A stretch of DNA of 39,342 nt from Bacteroidota bacterium (GCA_013202965.1 JABMQZ010000239.1:1-39342), one strand, 5' to 3'. Counted from the stretch's first letter, positions 25,746 through 34,123 are shown. The notes: generated by a model from the letters alone, not told the origin. Translations and numbers: made by a program.

Positions 25746-27617
25746 ATGGCCAGGATTCTCCTTTACGCATTATTTATTATCAGTTCTTGTTTGATTGGCA
25801 TAGAAAAGGCTGACGGACAAACAACAACATCTGACAGCCTGGAACTGTTGCTGGAGCAAGCAAACAATGATGAAGAATCCAATGTACTCTTATATGATAT
25901 CAAACCTGATCTGATTGAGCAAGACAGACAGGATGTAATTTATACCCGGTATTTTGTCATTGCTATTTTCATACTTTCCTTGCTAACGATCGCTCTTGCC
26001 ATTTCAAGGATCTTCAGCCAGCGCAAGGCCAACAAAATATTGTCACATCAGCGGAATATATTGAAGAAAACCCTTATAGAGCTAAGGATCAGCGAACAAA
26101 AATATAAAGCTCTTTTTTCACAGGCAAATGATGCCATCTTCCTGATGGATCACAAAACCTTTATTGATTGCAATGACAAAACAACTGAAATGTTTGGCTG
26201 CATACGGGAGGATATTATCGGACATCCCCCCTATGAATTTTCTCCACCGAAACAGCCTGACGGAAGGGATTCAGAAGAAAAGGCCCTTGAACTGATCAAC
26301 CAGTGTATTGCAGGAAACCCACAACAATTTTACTGGATACATACTAAAAAGGACGGGACCCCTTTCGATGCCGAGGTGAGTCTTAACAGCGTCGACCTTG
26401 AAGGTAGTATTTATGTACAGGCCATTGTCCGGAATATCAGTGTGCGTGTTCATGCTGAAAAGGAAATGGTGCAGGCAAGGAAAAAAGCTGAAAAAGCAAC
26501 AGAATCCAAAACCTTTTTCCTTGCTAAAATGAGCCACGAGATCCGGACCATGCTTGGTGGGATCACAAGTTCCAGTCAACTAATGATGGATACCAGAGTA
26601 AATAAGTACCAGTCAGAGTTGCTGGATATCATCAACACTTCTGCCGATAACCTACTGGAAATCGTCAATGAAATTCTGGATTTTTCAAAGATAGAAGCAG
26701 GTAAAATTGAAATTGAAGACAGGGTGTTCAATATTAGGAAAATACTCGAGGATAATGTCAATACCTATCTTCCGAAGTCCAGGGAAAAAGGGATTACAAC
26801 ATATTTGAGCATTCATCATAAAATACCAGACTTCATATCGGGAGATGAGTTGCGCCTGAAACAGATCCTTTCCAACCTCTTATCCAATGCCATTAAATTT
26901 ACCGACAAGGGAAGTGTTACTATTGATGTAGCTGTGGAAAAAGAAATCGGAAACGAGCTGATGATAAAATTCCTGGTAAGCGACACAGGAATAGGAATCC
27001 CATCCGGAAAGCTAAAAGAGATGTTCACTGAATACTCACAATCGGATGTTTCCATCAGTCGTCGTTTCGGTGGAACAGGACTCGGGCTGAATATCGTTTA
27101 TAAACTTGTAAACCTTATGAAGGGAAGCGTTGAGGTGCAGAGTGAACTCAAGAAGGGAACACAATTTGCGCTGATCATCCCCTTCCGTAAAGCAATAGAT
27201 ACTCCATCCAGTCCCGATGATAAACCAGTTCCGAAGCTACTTAGCAGACATAAATATAAAATCCTTCTTGCCGAAGATAATGTGATGAACCAGAAGATCA
27301 CCATGATCAACCTGAAAAACCTCGGACATCATGTTGATCTTGCAGAAAACGGCCTTGAAGCCTGGGAAAAATACCAGGAGAACGATTACGACATCATCCT
27401 GATGGATATTCAAATGCCTGAAATGGATGGAATTGAAGTTACCCACCTGATCAGGAAACATGAAAAAGAAAACAAATCTGTTAAGAAAATCCGTATCGTT
27501 GCCTTAACCGCGAATATCCTTGGCCAGGATGCAGAATATTGCATAGCTGAAGGGATGGACGCCTATATCGCTAAACCTTTCAGGGTAGAAGATATCATTG
27601 AAAAACTTGAATTATAA
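25746..27617 (+). CDS. Hybrid sensor histidine kinase / response regulator with PAS domain
   Basis: 623 residues. Signal-like hydrophobic N-terminus (4-18), a short extracytoplasmic stretch, one membrane helix (about 68-86), linker coiled coil (87-120), PAS (about 118-235), HisKA with phospho-acceptor His264, HATPase_c (about 365-480) with N381, DTGIGIP (413-419) and GGTGLGLNIV (442-451), then a receiver (about 504-623) with acidic AEDN, phospho-acceptor Asp554 (LMDIQMPEMDG) and K610. The H-box reads SHEIRTMLGGI, not the usual SHEIRTPLNGI, so the Pro and Asn are replaced. No output DNA-binding domain is present, and no partner gene is adjacent. The signal sensed is unknown. Confidence 0.93.
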   Translation: MARILLYALFIISSCLIGIEKADGQTTTSDSLELLLEQANNDEESNVLLYDIKPDLIEQDRQDVIYTRYFVIAIFILSLLTIALAISRIFSQRKANKILSHQRNILKKTLIELRISEQKYKALFSQANDAIFLMDHKTFIDCNDKTTEMFGCIREDIIGHPPYEFSPPKQPDGRDSEEKALELINQCIAGNPQQFYWIHTKKDGTPFDAEVSLNSVDLEGSIYVQAIVRNISVRVHAEKEMVQARKKAEKATESKTFFLAKMSHEIRTMLGGITSSSQLMMDTRVNKYQSELLDIINTSADNLLEIVNEILDFSKIEAGKIEIEDRVFNIRKILEDNVNTYLPKSREKGITTYLSIHHKIPDFISGDELRLKQILSNLLSNAIKFTDKGSVTIDVAVEKEIGNELMIKFLVSDTGIGIPSGKLKEMFTEYSQSDVSISRRFGGTGLGLNIVYKLVNLMKGSVEVQSELKKGTQFALIIPFRKAIDTPSSPDDKPVPKLLSRHKYKILLAEDNVMNQKITMINLKNLGHHVDLAENGLEAWEKYQENDYDIILMDIQMPEMDGIEVTHLIRKHEKENKSVKKIRIVALTANILGQDAEYCIAEGMDAYIAKPFRVEDIIEKLEL

Positions 27618-27642
27618 TTGCCGGGTAGCAGCAGCAAAATAA

Positions 27643-29685
27643 TTACCGCTTGATGAGTTTTCCGGCACTGATCTTTCCAGTTGTTTTCACAAGCAGATGG
27701 TAAATTCCGGCAGGGCAATCTGTTCCATTTTCATCACGGCCATCCCACACAAGCCTGTGGTCTCCCTTAGAAAACGAGTTTTCTGCAAGAATCCTGATCA
27801 GTCTTCCACGATTGTCCAGAATATATACTGAAACCCTGGCAGCCTCAGCTAATGAGATCATAAGATTGGCCTGCGTACTGAAAGGATTCGGATAGATACC
27901 TGAAATACCTACAGTTTCCGGATCATTAGATTCTTTGATTTTTGAAATGAGATCTTCATCCACGATGATCAATACCTCGTGATCTCCCCCTTCCGATTCA
28001 ATAAAAATGGTATCTTGTACAAAGCCCAGGCTTTGATCCACAGGAATACCAACATATACAGTTAAAACAAGTGAATCATTCGCAGGAAGAAGATAGGGAA
28101 AGGTGACAATAGGTTCCGCCCACCAGTAGAACTCATCCCATCCTTCCAAATTGATATTGTCAATAATTACATCCTTATCTCCATCAGGATAGATCCTTAG
28201 CTTCAGGCCATCAATCGCCTGAATATATGTTGTGTATAGCAAAGTATCCGGTGTAACGATCAGTCCTGGGAGCATTTGTACTACGGTGAATACATGCGGG
28301 TCAGGGGCTCCGATATAAGGGTGGTTCATGCTTCTGCCTGACATATCCGCCGCATGAATATAATATCCTACTTCCGTTCCCTCATCCTGAAAGGGGATCA
28401 GGCCGGCATAAATATTGCCCAGCTGCTGAACCATCTGTACGGATTGAAACTGCCCGCCGTTGACCTGATAATAAAGCAGAACAGAATCAGTATACAAAGC
28501 TGATCCGCTGTAGGTTGTTATGGTTGCAATGATCTCATAATCATCCTGTATCTGAATATTTCCCAATAAGGGCATGTGCTTAATATGCAGCATTTCGATG
28601 TCGGCAATGCCTTTTGCGCGACAATGAAGGGCGTCTGTGTTTTCCCATGAATCATACATGATCCCGATAACTTCATAGCCAGGCATGGCAGCTTCATAAA
28701 CCAGAAGTGCATCGGCATCGTAAGTGCTTCCTGTGATAGGAACAAATACCTTTTTATTCAGGATCAGCGAATTGGTATAAGGGGTATTGGGATAATATCC
28801 CGGAGTATACACCCTGTATACTTCATAAGGGACACCCCAGTCGCTGAGGGTAGCGGCAAAATAATCAGCCACATATTCAAAATCATCATACCTCGGATCA
28901 GACTCCAGTACCGAGCCGATCAGCACCTTGTTAACATCAAGGAATTTTCCCCAGCAATCAATGTGCTTGATGTATTCTCCCAATGGATCGGGCAACACAT
29001 GATACTCGTCAATGCCCAGGTAATCATCAACCATATCCTGTATCTCCTGGTGAGACATACTCAGGTTTTCTTCCCATACCAGCTCTGTGGAAGAGCCTTG
29101 TGTACTGCCTGTGCACATCCAGTTGCCACCGGTATGCTCCAGCGGCATGCCATATAACTCAATCCCCAGATGATTAGCCACTTCTATCGGAATATCATCA
29201 TCATCAGGTCTTGGCCTGTTATAAGGAAAGTTACAAACTCCGAATTCGCCGTTTCCGTCAATCAAAAACCAGGGGCCGTAATCGCGGGTCCAATATGAAT
29301 CCGTGGGCGCCTGGATATAATCGATATTGGCCATATTCGCTCCACTACCCTGATAAATGCTGTTCACGGTATTTTGCTGGCTCTGGTTGGCAACAATGGT
29401 GGTTACGCCACAATCCTGCGACATTTCCACGATAAGAGAAGTAGGTATTCCAAATGGATATCTCACTAGAACACTTTGCATTTGCTCAAATTCTGCAATC
29501 ATACGTACAGGATGATCAGGAGGATCGGTAGGATAAAAGTCCATCAGATTATCATGTGGAAGCAGCATTTCCTCCGCACTGAGGTAATGCATCTTTTTCC
29601 ATATTGGAATATCATGCTTTTCCTGTGCATAAAGAGCGGGAAGGAGAATAAGGCAGCTAAGGAAAGTCAGTATGATCTTTTTCAT
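27643..29685 (-). CDS. Secreted peptidylarginine/agmatine deiminase-family protein with T9SS sorting domain
   Basis: 680 residues. Signal peptide MKKIILTFLSCLILLPALYA. The guanidino-group-modifying (PAD_porph/agmatine deiminase) fold covers about 55-370. The catalytic residues can be placed: Asp135 in WTRDYGPWF, His241 and Asp243 in KHIDCWGKF, Asn305 in YTNSL and nucleophile Cys355 in ALHCRAKG. The numbering is close to that of Porphyromonas gingivalis PPAD. Beta-rich linker domains (about 375-590) precede a T9SS type A C-terminal domain (ISGIYPNPFSTQANLMISL to KLIKR). Expected to be surface-attached or secreted. Substrate, peptidyl-arginine or agmatine, cannot be decided from sequence; the secretion signals favour a peptide substrate. 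A minus-strand -7 box lies at 29735-29742. Confidence 0.88.
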   Translation of the reverse strand: MKKIILTFLSCLILLPALYAQEKHDIPIWKKMHYLSAEEMLLPHDNLMDFYPTDPPDHPVRMIAEFEQMQSVLVRYPFGIPTSLIVEMSQDCGVTTIVANQSQQNTVNSIYQGSGANMANIDYIQAPTDSYWTRDYGPWFLIDGNGEFGVCNFPYNRPRPDDDDIPIEVANHLGIELYGMPLEHTGGNWMCTGSTQGSSTELVWEENLSMSHQEIQDMVDDYLGIDEYHVLPDPLGEYIKHIDCWGKFLDVNKVLIGSVLESDPRYDDFEYVADYFAATLSDWGVPYEVYRVYTPGYYPNTPYTNSLILNKKVFVPITGSTYDADALLVYEAAMPGYEVIGIMYDSWENTDALHCRAKGIADIEMLHIKHMPLLGNIQIQDDYEIIATITTYSGSALYTDSVLLYYQVNGGQFQSVQMVQQLGNIYAGLIPFQDEGTEVGYYIHAADMSGRSMNHPYIGAPDPHVFTVVQMLPGLIVTPDTLLYTTYIQAIDGLKLRIYPDGDKDVIIDNINLEGWDEFYWWAEPIVTFPYLLPANDSLVLTVYVGIPVDQSLGFVQDTIFIESEGGDHEVLIIVDEDLISKIKESNDPETVGISGIYPNPFSTQANLMISLAEAARVSVYILDNRGRLIRILAENSFSKGDHRLVWDGRDENGTDCPAGIYHLLVKTTGKISAGKLIKR

Positions 29686-29734
29686 TTGTACAGTTGATTT
29701 ATAACAGAGATTGCAGCTTAGTATTTTAGGTGCC

Positions 29735-29742
29735 CAAAATTA
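29735..29742 (-). promoter_or_regulatory. -7 box (TAATTTTG) of the deiminase gene
   Basis: On the minus strand TAATTTTG lies 49 nt upstream of the ATG at 29685. Confidence 0.45.
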
Positions 29743-29778
29743 AGGAATATTTTTTAATGGTTGGTTGGGGGATGAAGA

Positions 29779-29810
29779 GACTTTGGGACTGTGAGACTAT
29801 GAGACTGGAC
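29779..29810 (+). repeat. Octamer tandem repeat (GACTNTGR)
   Basis: Four imperfect 8-bp units (GACTTTGG, GACTGTGA, GACTATGA, GACTGGAC) in the divergent gap between the deiminase gene and tatA. It is followed by a CAACACCCAACACCCAA stretch (29837-29855). Confidence 0.65.
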
Positions 29811-29908
29811 ACTACTGATTCATAATTCATAATCAACTCAACACCCAACACCCAAATCTTGGATCAGCAAAAAAATTCCCCCCGTAATCCAAATTTGTAT
29901 TTCTTTAG

Positions 29909-29916
29909 TATATTTG
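29909..29916 (+). promoter_or_regulatory. tatA: tatA -7 box (TATATTTG)
   Basis: TAnnTTTG match 21 nt upstream of the tatA ATG. A TTTG at 29894 is too close (11 bp) to be the -33 element. Confidence 0.5.
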
Positions 29917-29937
29917 CACTAGCAAACAAATAATGAC

Positions 29938-30141
29938 ATGATAAACCTATCAATTATACTTGGCGTACCCGGTTACTGGCAGATCATTCTGATCGTTCTT
30001 GTAGTATTGCTTCTTTTTGGTGGCAAAAAGATCCCCGAACTGATGAAAGGCATTGGGCGTGGAACACGCGAGTTCAAAAAAGGCCTGAACACAGACGAGG
30101 AGGATGAAGAAGGCAGCAAAGATGTTGCTAAAAAAGAATAA
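29938..30141 (+). CDS. tatA: Twin-arginine translocase subunit TatA
   Basis: 67 residues. One membrane helix (about 13-27, [20 protein letters not shown]) followed by the TatA/B hinge FGGKKIPEL and an amphipathic helix ([15 protein letters not shown]), then an acidic tail. TatA forms the channel part of the Tat pathway for folded proteins. The FG after the helix fits TatA rather than TatB. No tatC is within the window. Confidence 0.93.
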   Translation: MINLSIILGVPGYWQIILIVLVVLLLFGGKKIPELMKGIGRGTREFKKGLNTDEEDEEGSKDVAKKE

Positions 30142-30253
30142 TCTTGCCATATAGCTTCCCGGCTAACAAACTAAAGACTGAAGCTCCCCACCCTGAGGAG
30201 GCTGTCTCAAAATAACCCGGAGATCCCTCCCTGAGTATCCGGGGGATCAATTC

Positions 30254-30295
30254 GACTAAGAATTTTTTATTCACTTCGTTCTAAAAAATTTAGTC
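30254..30295 (+). repeat. Variable-arm palindrome with conserved core (copy near mltD)
   Basis: Arms GACTA-ag-AATTTTTTA and TAAAAAATT-TAGTC enclose the 12-nt core TTCACTTCGTTC, which is GAACGAAGTGAA on the other strand. The core resembles the GAGCGAAGCCGA-type cores at 38.66-39.07 kb. It lies 62 bp upstream of the mltD-like gene. A separate inverted repeat, CCCGGA/TCCGGG (30216-30243), precedes it. Confidence 0.6.
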
Positions 30296-30356
30296 TCATT
30301 GACATTTTTGCACGAAATTTGCATACAAATCCAATGACGTTTTCAGTTATTATACT

Positions 30357-32105
30357 ATGATTGCTCTTTTTAAAACCAACTTATACTTATTTCTGATAAC
30401 AAGCTGCGTATTGTTATCCGTTCGTATTTCCGCCCAGGACACCAATAAACCAGACAGCACTGCCAGTCAGGAGATCATTTTGGAAGCTGTCCCGGACAAC
30501 ATAATGATAGCTGATACCCATGAACTTGGTTTTGTGATCTGGAAGGATTCACCCGTTGTAGCCATGCTCGACAGCCTGGCCGATTTGAAATATTTTGGCG
30601 ACAGGGGGTTTGTCACCGACATTAATGAACTGAATATTCATGGCTTTGCCGAAGGATATGTTCCTTCCTATCCCGACTCTGTTCTTGCTGCCAGGATTAA
30701 CTCTCTGAACAGGGAAACAACCATAGAGCTGGTATTTAACAGGCAGGTTAAAAATTATATCCAGCTTTATACGAATAAAAAGAGAGGGCTTAGCTCCCGG
30801 ATCCTGGGCCTTGCAGAGATCTATTTCCCGCTCTTTGAGGAGCAACTCGATCGTTTCGACATCCCCCTGGAAATGAAATACCTTGCAGTGGTCGAGTCTG
30901 CATTAAACCCCACAGCAGGATCAAGGGCCGGTGCAAAAGGCCTGTGGCAGTTTATGTATGGAACCGGTAAAGTTTATGGGCTGAGGGTTACTTCTCTCAT
31001 TGATGAGCGCTATGATCCTTATGAAGCCACGGTGGCTGCCTGTGAACATTTTAATGACCTCTACGATATTTATGGTGACTGGTCGCTGGTTATGGCAGCA
31101 TATAACTCGGGGGCAGGAAATGTCAATAAAGCCATTCGCCGTTCCGGAGGTGTTAAAAGCTACTGGGCGATCTGGCCATTTCTTCCAAGGGAAACCAGGG
31201 GTTATGTACCCGCTTTTATTGCGGTGTATTATACCATGAATTATGCTGCTGAACATAATATTTACCCTGTAAACCCCGGCATACTGCATAAAGACATTGA
31301 CACTGTTACAGTACATGATGTGCTGTCATTTGACCAGATAAATGAAATGCTTGGGATCCCGATGGACCAGATTAAATTACTCAATCCATTGTACAAAAAA
31401 GGGATCATCCCGTATAATGACGACGAACACTATGTTGTACGTTTACCAAAGAAATATATTGGAGATTTTATAAATAATGAGCAGGCATTATATGCGTATA
31501 AGACGATCAGGGGTACAGAGAAAGCAAAATTGCTGGCGGAAATCAAAAAGGCCCAGGAACGCACCATCCATGTGGTAAGAAGCGGGGAAAACCTCGGACT
31601 TATCGCCAGAAGGTATCACATTTATGTGAGCCAGATCAGGGCCTGGAACAATTTGCGTGGATCTACCATATACCCCGGACAAAGGCTGGTGGTATACCCA
31701 TCTGCAAAATATAATCCTCAGGCTGTCAGGTCTTCATCAACTGCCAGCAAATCAACAAGTCCTACAGGAACACATACTGTCAGGAGCGGTGAAAACCTCG
31801 GCCTTATTGCAAACAAATACGGATGCAGCGTGGCTGAACTGAAAAGGTGGAATCATCTCTCAAGGAGTACCATTCAGCCCGGACAAAAACTTCTGGTAAA
31901 CAAAGCTGCCGTCACACAAAGTGCGCAAATCGATAAGAATGCCGAGTATATATACCATACTGTTAAAAGTGGCGACACCCTCTGGGATATTGCAAAGATG
32001 TATGACGGAGTAACGGTAAACCAGATCAAGCAATTGAATAATATTTCAAATGCCAGGCGTTTAAAACCGGGCGACAAGATCAGGATCCAGGTAAAAACTT
32101 CCTGA
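30357..32105 (+). CDS. mltD: MltD-like membrane-bound lytic transglycosylase with three LysM domains
   Basis: 582 residues. Signal peptide (about 1-27, cleavage after ISAQ). The SLT/GH23 domain spans about 165-300, with catalytic Glu180 in LAVVESALNP, GAKGLWQFM (192-200) and AAYNSGAGNV (247-256). After a linker come three LysM peptidoglycan-binding modules at about 404-447, 472-514 and 532-578, each opening with HxVxSGENL/GDTL and ending YPGQ/PGQ/PGD. It cleaves the MurNAc-GlcNAc bond to 1,6-anhydro products in the periplasm. LysM 1 and 2 are more alike than LysM 3 (both SGENLGLIA), suggesting a recent duplication. A type B repeat begins 8 nt after the stop. Confidence 0.93.
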   Translation: MIALFKTNLYLFLITSCVLLSVRISAQDTNKPDSTASQEIILEAVPDNIMIADTHELGFVIWKDSPVVAMLDSLADLKYFGDRGFVTDINELNIHGFAEGYVPSYPDSVLAARINSLNRETTIELVFNRQVKNYIQLYTNKKRGLSSRILGLAEIYFPLFEEQLDRFDIPLEMKYLAVVESALNPTAGSRAGAKGLWQFMYGTGKVYGLRVTSLIDERYDPYEATVAACEHFNDLYDIYGDWSLVMAAYNSGAGNVNKAIRRSGGVKSYWAIWPFLPRETRGYVPAFIAVYYTMNYAAEHNIYPVNPGILHKDIDTVTVHDVLSFDQINEMLGIPMDQIKLLNPLYKKGIIPYNDDEHYVVRLPKKYIGDFINNEQALYAYKTIRGTEKAKLLAEIKKAQERTIHVVRSGENLGLIARRYHIYVSQIRAWNNLRGSTIYPGQRLVVYPSAKYNPQAVRSSSTASKSTSPTGTHTVRSGENLGLIANKYGCSVAELKRWNHLSRSTIQPGQKLLVNKAAVTQSAQIDKNAEYIYHTVKSGDTLWDIAKMYDGVTVNQIKQLNNISNARRLKPGDKIRIQVKTS

Positions 32106-32113
32106 TCATTTGT

Positions 32114-32213
32114 AGAATACCCCTTTGTCCCGCCAAGGCGGTACATCTCCCCTAAAAATCAGGGGAGCTTATCAGGAAACCTCGTGGCAAGCCACAAGGA
32201 ATCATTTGATTGA
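32114..32213 (+). repeat. Interspersed intergenic repeat, type B copy 3
   Basis: Diverged copy with hairpins CCGCCAAGGCGG, CTCCCCTAAAAATCAGGGGAG and CCTCGTGGC-aa-GCCACAAGG, then AATCATTTGATTGA. Hairpin 1 shows a compensated change relative to the other copies (CCGC-aaaa-GCGG versus CCGCC-aa-GGCGG), so pairing is kept. Confidence 0.85.
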
Positions 32214-32230
32214 TCAATAAACCACATATT

Positions 32231-33262
32231 ATGAACTTATTCAACATCAGAAAGACTTCCCTCTGGCTGCTCATCTTAGGCATATCCGGGTTTTCCCTCA
32301 CTTCGTGCAATAAGGAGGTCAGACATGACAGATCAACCGGCAGGACCAACGAGATACTTATTGTTACGAACAGCAAAGCACAATGGAATGGGGAGATCGG
32401 ATTTGTGATAAGCAGCTTTTTTGAGAAACCTCTTGCCGGCCTGCCCCAGGCTGAGCCTATTTTTAAACTCTTTAATATTGCCGAAAAGGATTTCAACAAG
32501 ATATTTAAATCCCAGCATAATATCCTGATCATCGACATCAATGATCAGTTCTCAGAACCCCTTGTTGAGACACGAAAAGATTTTTGGTCGAAGCCCCAGC
32601 GGGTCATTAAGATCACAGCACCGGATACTGCTTCGTTCCGAAAAGTATTTGATGAACATAGTACAGCATTTCTGAAAGCCTTTAACCAGCTTGAGATCCG
32701 GCGAACCAACGAACAATTCGCTATGGCGAGGAGCGTAGCTCTTATCAACATCCTGTACGAAAAGTTTGGTTTCAGCATGCAGATCCCCGGCGGTTTTGTT
32801 GTTGCAGCACAGAGTGATCATTTTATGTGGCTTCGCCAGAGCATGCATAGGGTAAAACAGGATGTTGAAATGGGAATTATTATTTATGAAGAACCTTATT
32901 CAGATACCAGTGTATTTGCTGCGGAAAAAATACTATTCACCAGGGACTCCCTGACCTCCGCTTTTATCCCCGGGCCAAGCGAAGGTTCCTATATGATCCT
33001 TTCCAGGGATTTCATCGACCCTGTTTTTAACAGGATAGATAATTTTGTAACCGGCTTTGCAGTTGAAACACGCGGCCTGTGGATGGTAGAACATGATTTC
33101 ATGGGAGGGCCTTTTATCAGTTACACCTTTGTGGACCCCCAGCTGGAGAGGGTGATCACCGTGGATGGCTATGTCTATAACCCGAGCGGCCTGAAAAGGA
33201 ATTTTATCAGGCAACTGGAAGCCATCCTGCATACCATTGATTTCAGAAGCAAGGAAAATTAA
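32231..33262 (+). CDS. DUF4837 family lipoprotein
   Basis: 343 residues from ATG 32231 (MNLFNIRKTSLWLLILGISG); the TTG-opened frame from 32210 overlaps the type B repeat and is rejected. Lipoprotein signal with lipobox FSLTSC, lipidated Cys expected near residue 26. The body (EILIVTNSKAQWNGEIGFVI, MQIPGGFVVAAQSDHFMWLR, GLWMVEHDFMGGPFISYTFV) matches DUF4837, a Bacteroidota-restricted family of unknown function. It follows the mltD-like gene; association with the envelope is the only inference offered. Confidence 0.82.
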   Translation: MNLFNIRKTSLWLLILGISGFSLTSCNKEVRHDRSTGRTNEILIVTNSKAQWNGEIGFVISSFFEKPLAGLPQAEPIFKLFNIAEKDFNKIFKSQHNILIIDINDQFSEPLVETRKDFWSKPQRVIKITAPDTASFRKVFDEHSTAFLKAFNQLEIRRTNEQFAMARSVALINILYEKFGFSMQIPGGFVVAAQSDHFMWLRQSMHRVKQDVEMGIIIYEEPYSDTSVFAAEKILFTRDSLTSAFIPGPSEGSYMILSRDFIDPVFNRIDNFVTGFAVETRGLWMVEHDFMGGPFISYTFVDPQLERVITVDGYVYNPSGLKRNFIRQLEAILHTIDFRSKEN

Positions 33263-33283
33263 TTTCGCTTCCTGAGCAGCACA

Positions 33284-33691
33284 TTATTCTTTCACATACA
33301 CAGCGGTGAGGGTGCCATGCTTCACACTGCTGGTGTACACGATTTTACCCCCTTCAAGCTTGCCAAGTTCTATGGCATCTCCCGCACCGGCATTCAGGCG
33401 GAAACTGATAATCCCTGAATCACTGTTATATGTCCAGATGGCATCAGTAGTATAAGCATCAATGCTCAATGCCATGGTATGGTCTTCATTCAGGATAAAG
33501 GTTGTGGTTTTTGTGGATGCAATGCTATGATCTATGCTTACAAGGTTTGCCTTTGACGAGTCTACTTTGGCTACAACACTTTCTATGATCCAGGTTCCGG
33601 GAAGCCTGTCTTCGGCAGAGGTACAGGATGTAATGATGAAGCCGGCAAATATTACTGCGGCCAGGCATAGGATATTGCGAAATGTTTTCAT
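33284..33691 (-). CDS. Small lipocalin-like lipoprotein
   Basis: 135 residues. Lipoprotein signal MKTFRNILCLAAVIFAGFII with lipobox ITSC. The mature part begins LPGTWIIESV and has alternating beta strands (TTTFILNEDHTMALSI, AIWTYNSDSGIISFRL, GKIVYTSSVKHGTLTAVYV), as in lipocalin-like DUF families of Bacteroidota. Ligand unknown. Convergent with the DUF4837 gene (21-bp gap). Confidence 0.72.
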   Translation of the reverse strand: MKTFRNILCLAAVIFAGFIITSCTSAEDRLPGTWIIESVVAKVDSSKANLVSIDHSIASTKTTTFILNEDHTMALSIDAYTTDAIWTYNSDSGIISFRLNAGAGDAIELGKLEGGKIVYTSSVKHGTLTAVYVKE

Positions 33692-33781
33692 AATGCGTTA
33701 AAGATTAATGGGGCAAAAGTACAAAAATCAGCAATGATTATGTACGGCAATCATTAAAGAATATTTCCCATGATTGTTAAG

Positions 33782-33982
33782 CTAATCCAGGTCGAAAAGA
33801 TCAAGTTTGTGTTCAAAATCCCTTTGAAGTATTGTTTTTCTTCTTTTCGACTGTGCCTTTTTTGCGGCATGTTTGATGATAAAGTCTATTCTGGCCTCTG
33901 CAGCGGCAAAAGAATCGGCGCTGATCTTCATGTCGAGCGATTTTGCCAGCGCCCTGACACCGGTTTTATTGATCAATGACAT
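33782..33982 (-). CDS. Small histone-fold-like protein
   Basis: 66 residues, basic in the middle. The pattern is that of a single histone fold: short helix 1 (TGVRALAKSLD, 7-17), loop (MKISADS), long helix 2 (FAAAEARIDFIIKHAAKKAQ, 25-44), loop with RRKT (47-50) and helix 3 starting ILQRDFEHKLDLF. The RKT-x(4)-D spacing is the Arg-Thr/Asp pairing of archaeal histones and of bacterial DUF1931-type histones such as Bdellovibrio Bd0055. Likely a dimeric DNA-binding protein (inference). The start is the ATG at 33982, with a minus-strand -7 box (34006-34013) 24 nt upstream. A different small helical DNA- or protein-binding role cannot be excluded. Confidence 0.65.
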   Translation of the reverse strand: MSLINKTGVRALAKSLDMKISADSFAAAEARIDFIIKHAAKKAQSKRRKTILQRDFEHKLDLFDLD

Positions 33983-34005
33983 AATAAGATGGGTTTGGTG
34001 TTTAG

Positions 34006-34013
34006 CAAAGATA
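34006..34013 (-). promoter_or_regulatory. -7 box (TATCTTTG) of the histone-like gene
   Basis: Perfect TAnnTTTG on the minus strand, 24 nt before the ATG. The -33 position falls at the edge of the heptamer array that starts at 34031. Confidence 0.55.
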
Positions 34014-34030
34014 GGAAATAATTGGGTGTT

Positions 34031-34093
34031 GGGTACCGGGTACCGGATACCGGATACCGGATACCGGGTGCCGGGTGCCGGGTGCCGGGTGCT
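34031..34093 (+). repeat. Heptamer tandem array (GGGTACC/GGATACC/GGGTGCC x9)
   Basis: Nine adjoining 7-bp units in three blocks: 2 of GGGTACC, 3 of GGATACC, 3 of GGGTGCC and a final GGGTGCT. Block structure points to stepwise slippage with point mutation. It sits immediately upstream of the promoter of the histone-like gene (transcribed to the left) and about 30 bp from the 3' end of the LRR gene. Confidence 0.9.
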
Positions 34094-34123
34094 GAAGGAG
34101 ATAGAAGAAGTAGCCTCAGGAAT

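Noticed and set aside
30195-30213. GAGGAGGCTGTCTCAAAATAA, considered as an insertion-sequence end
   Set aside because: It resembles terminal repeats of some IS elements, but no matching opposite end, transposase fragment or target duplication is seen.
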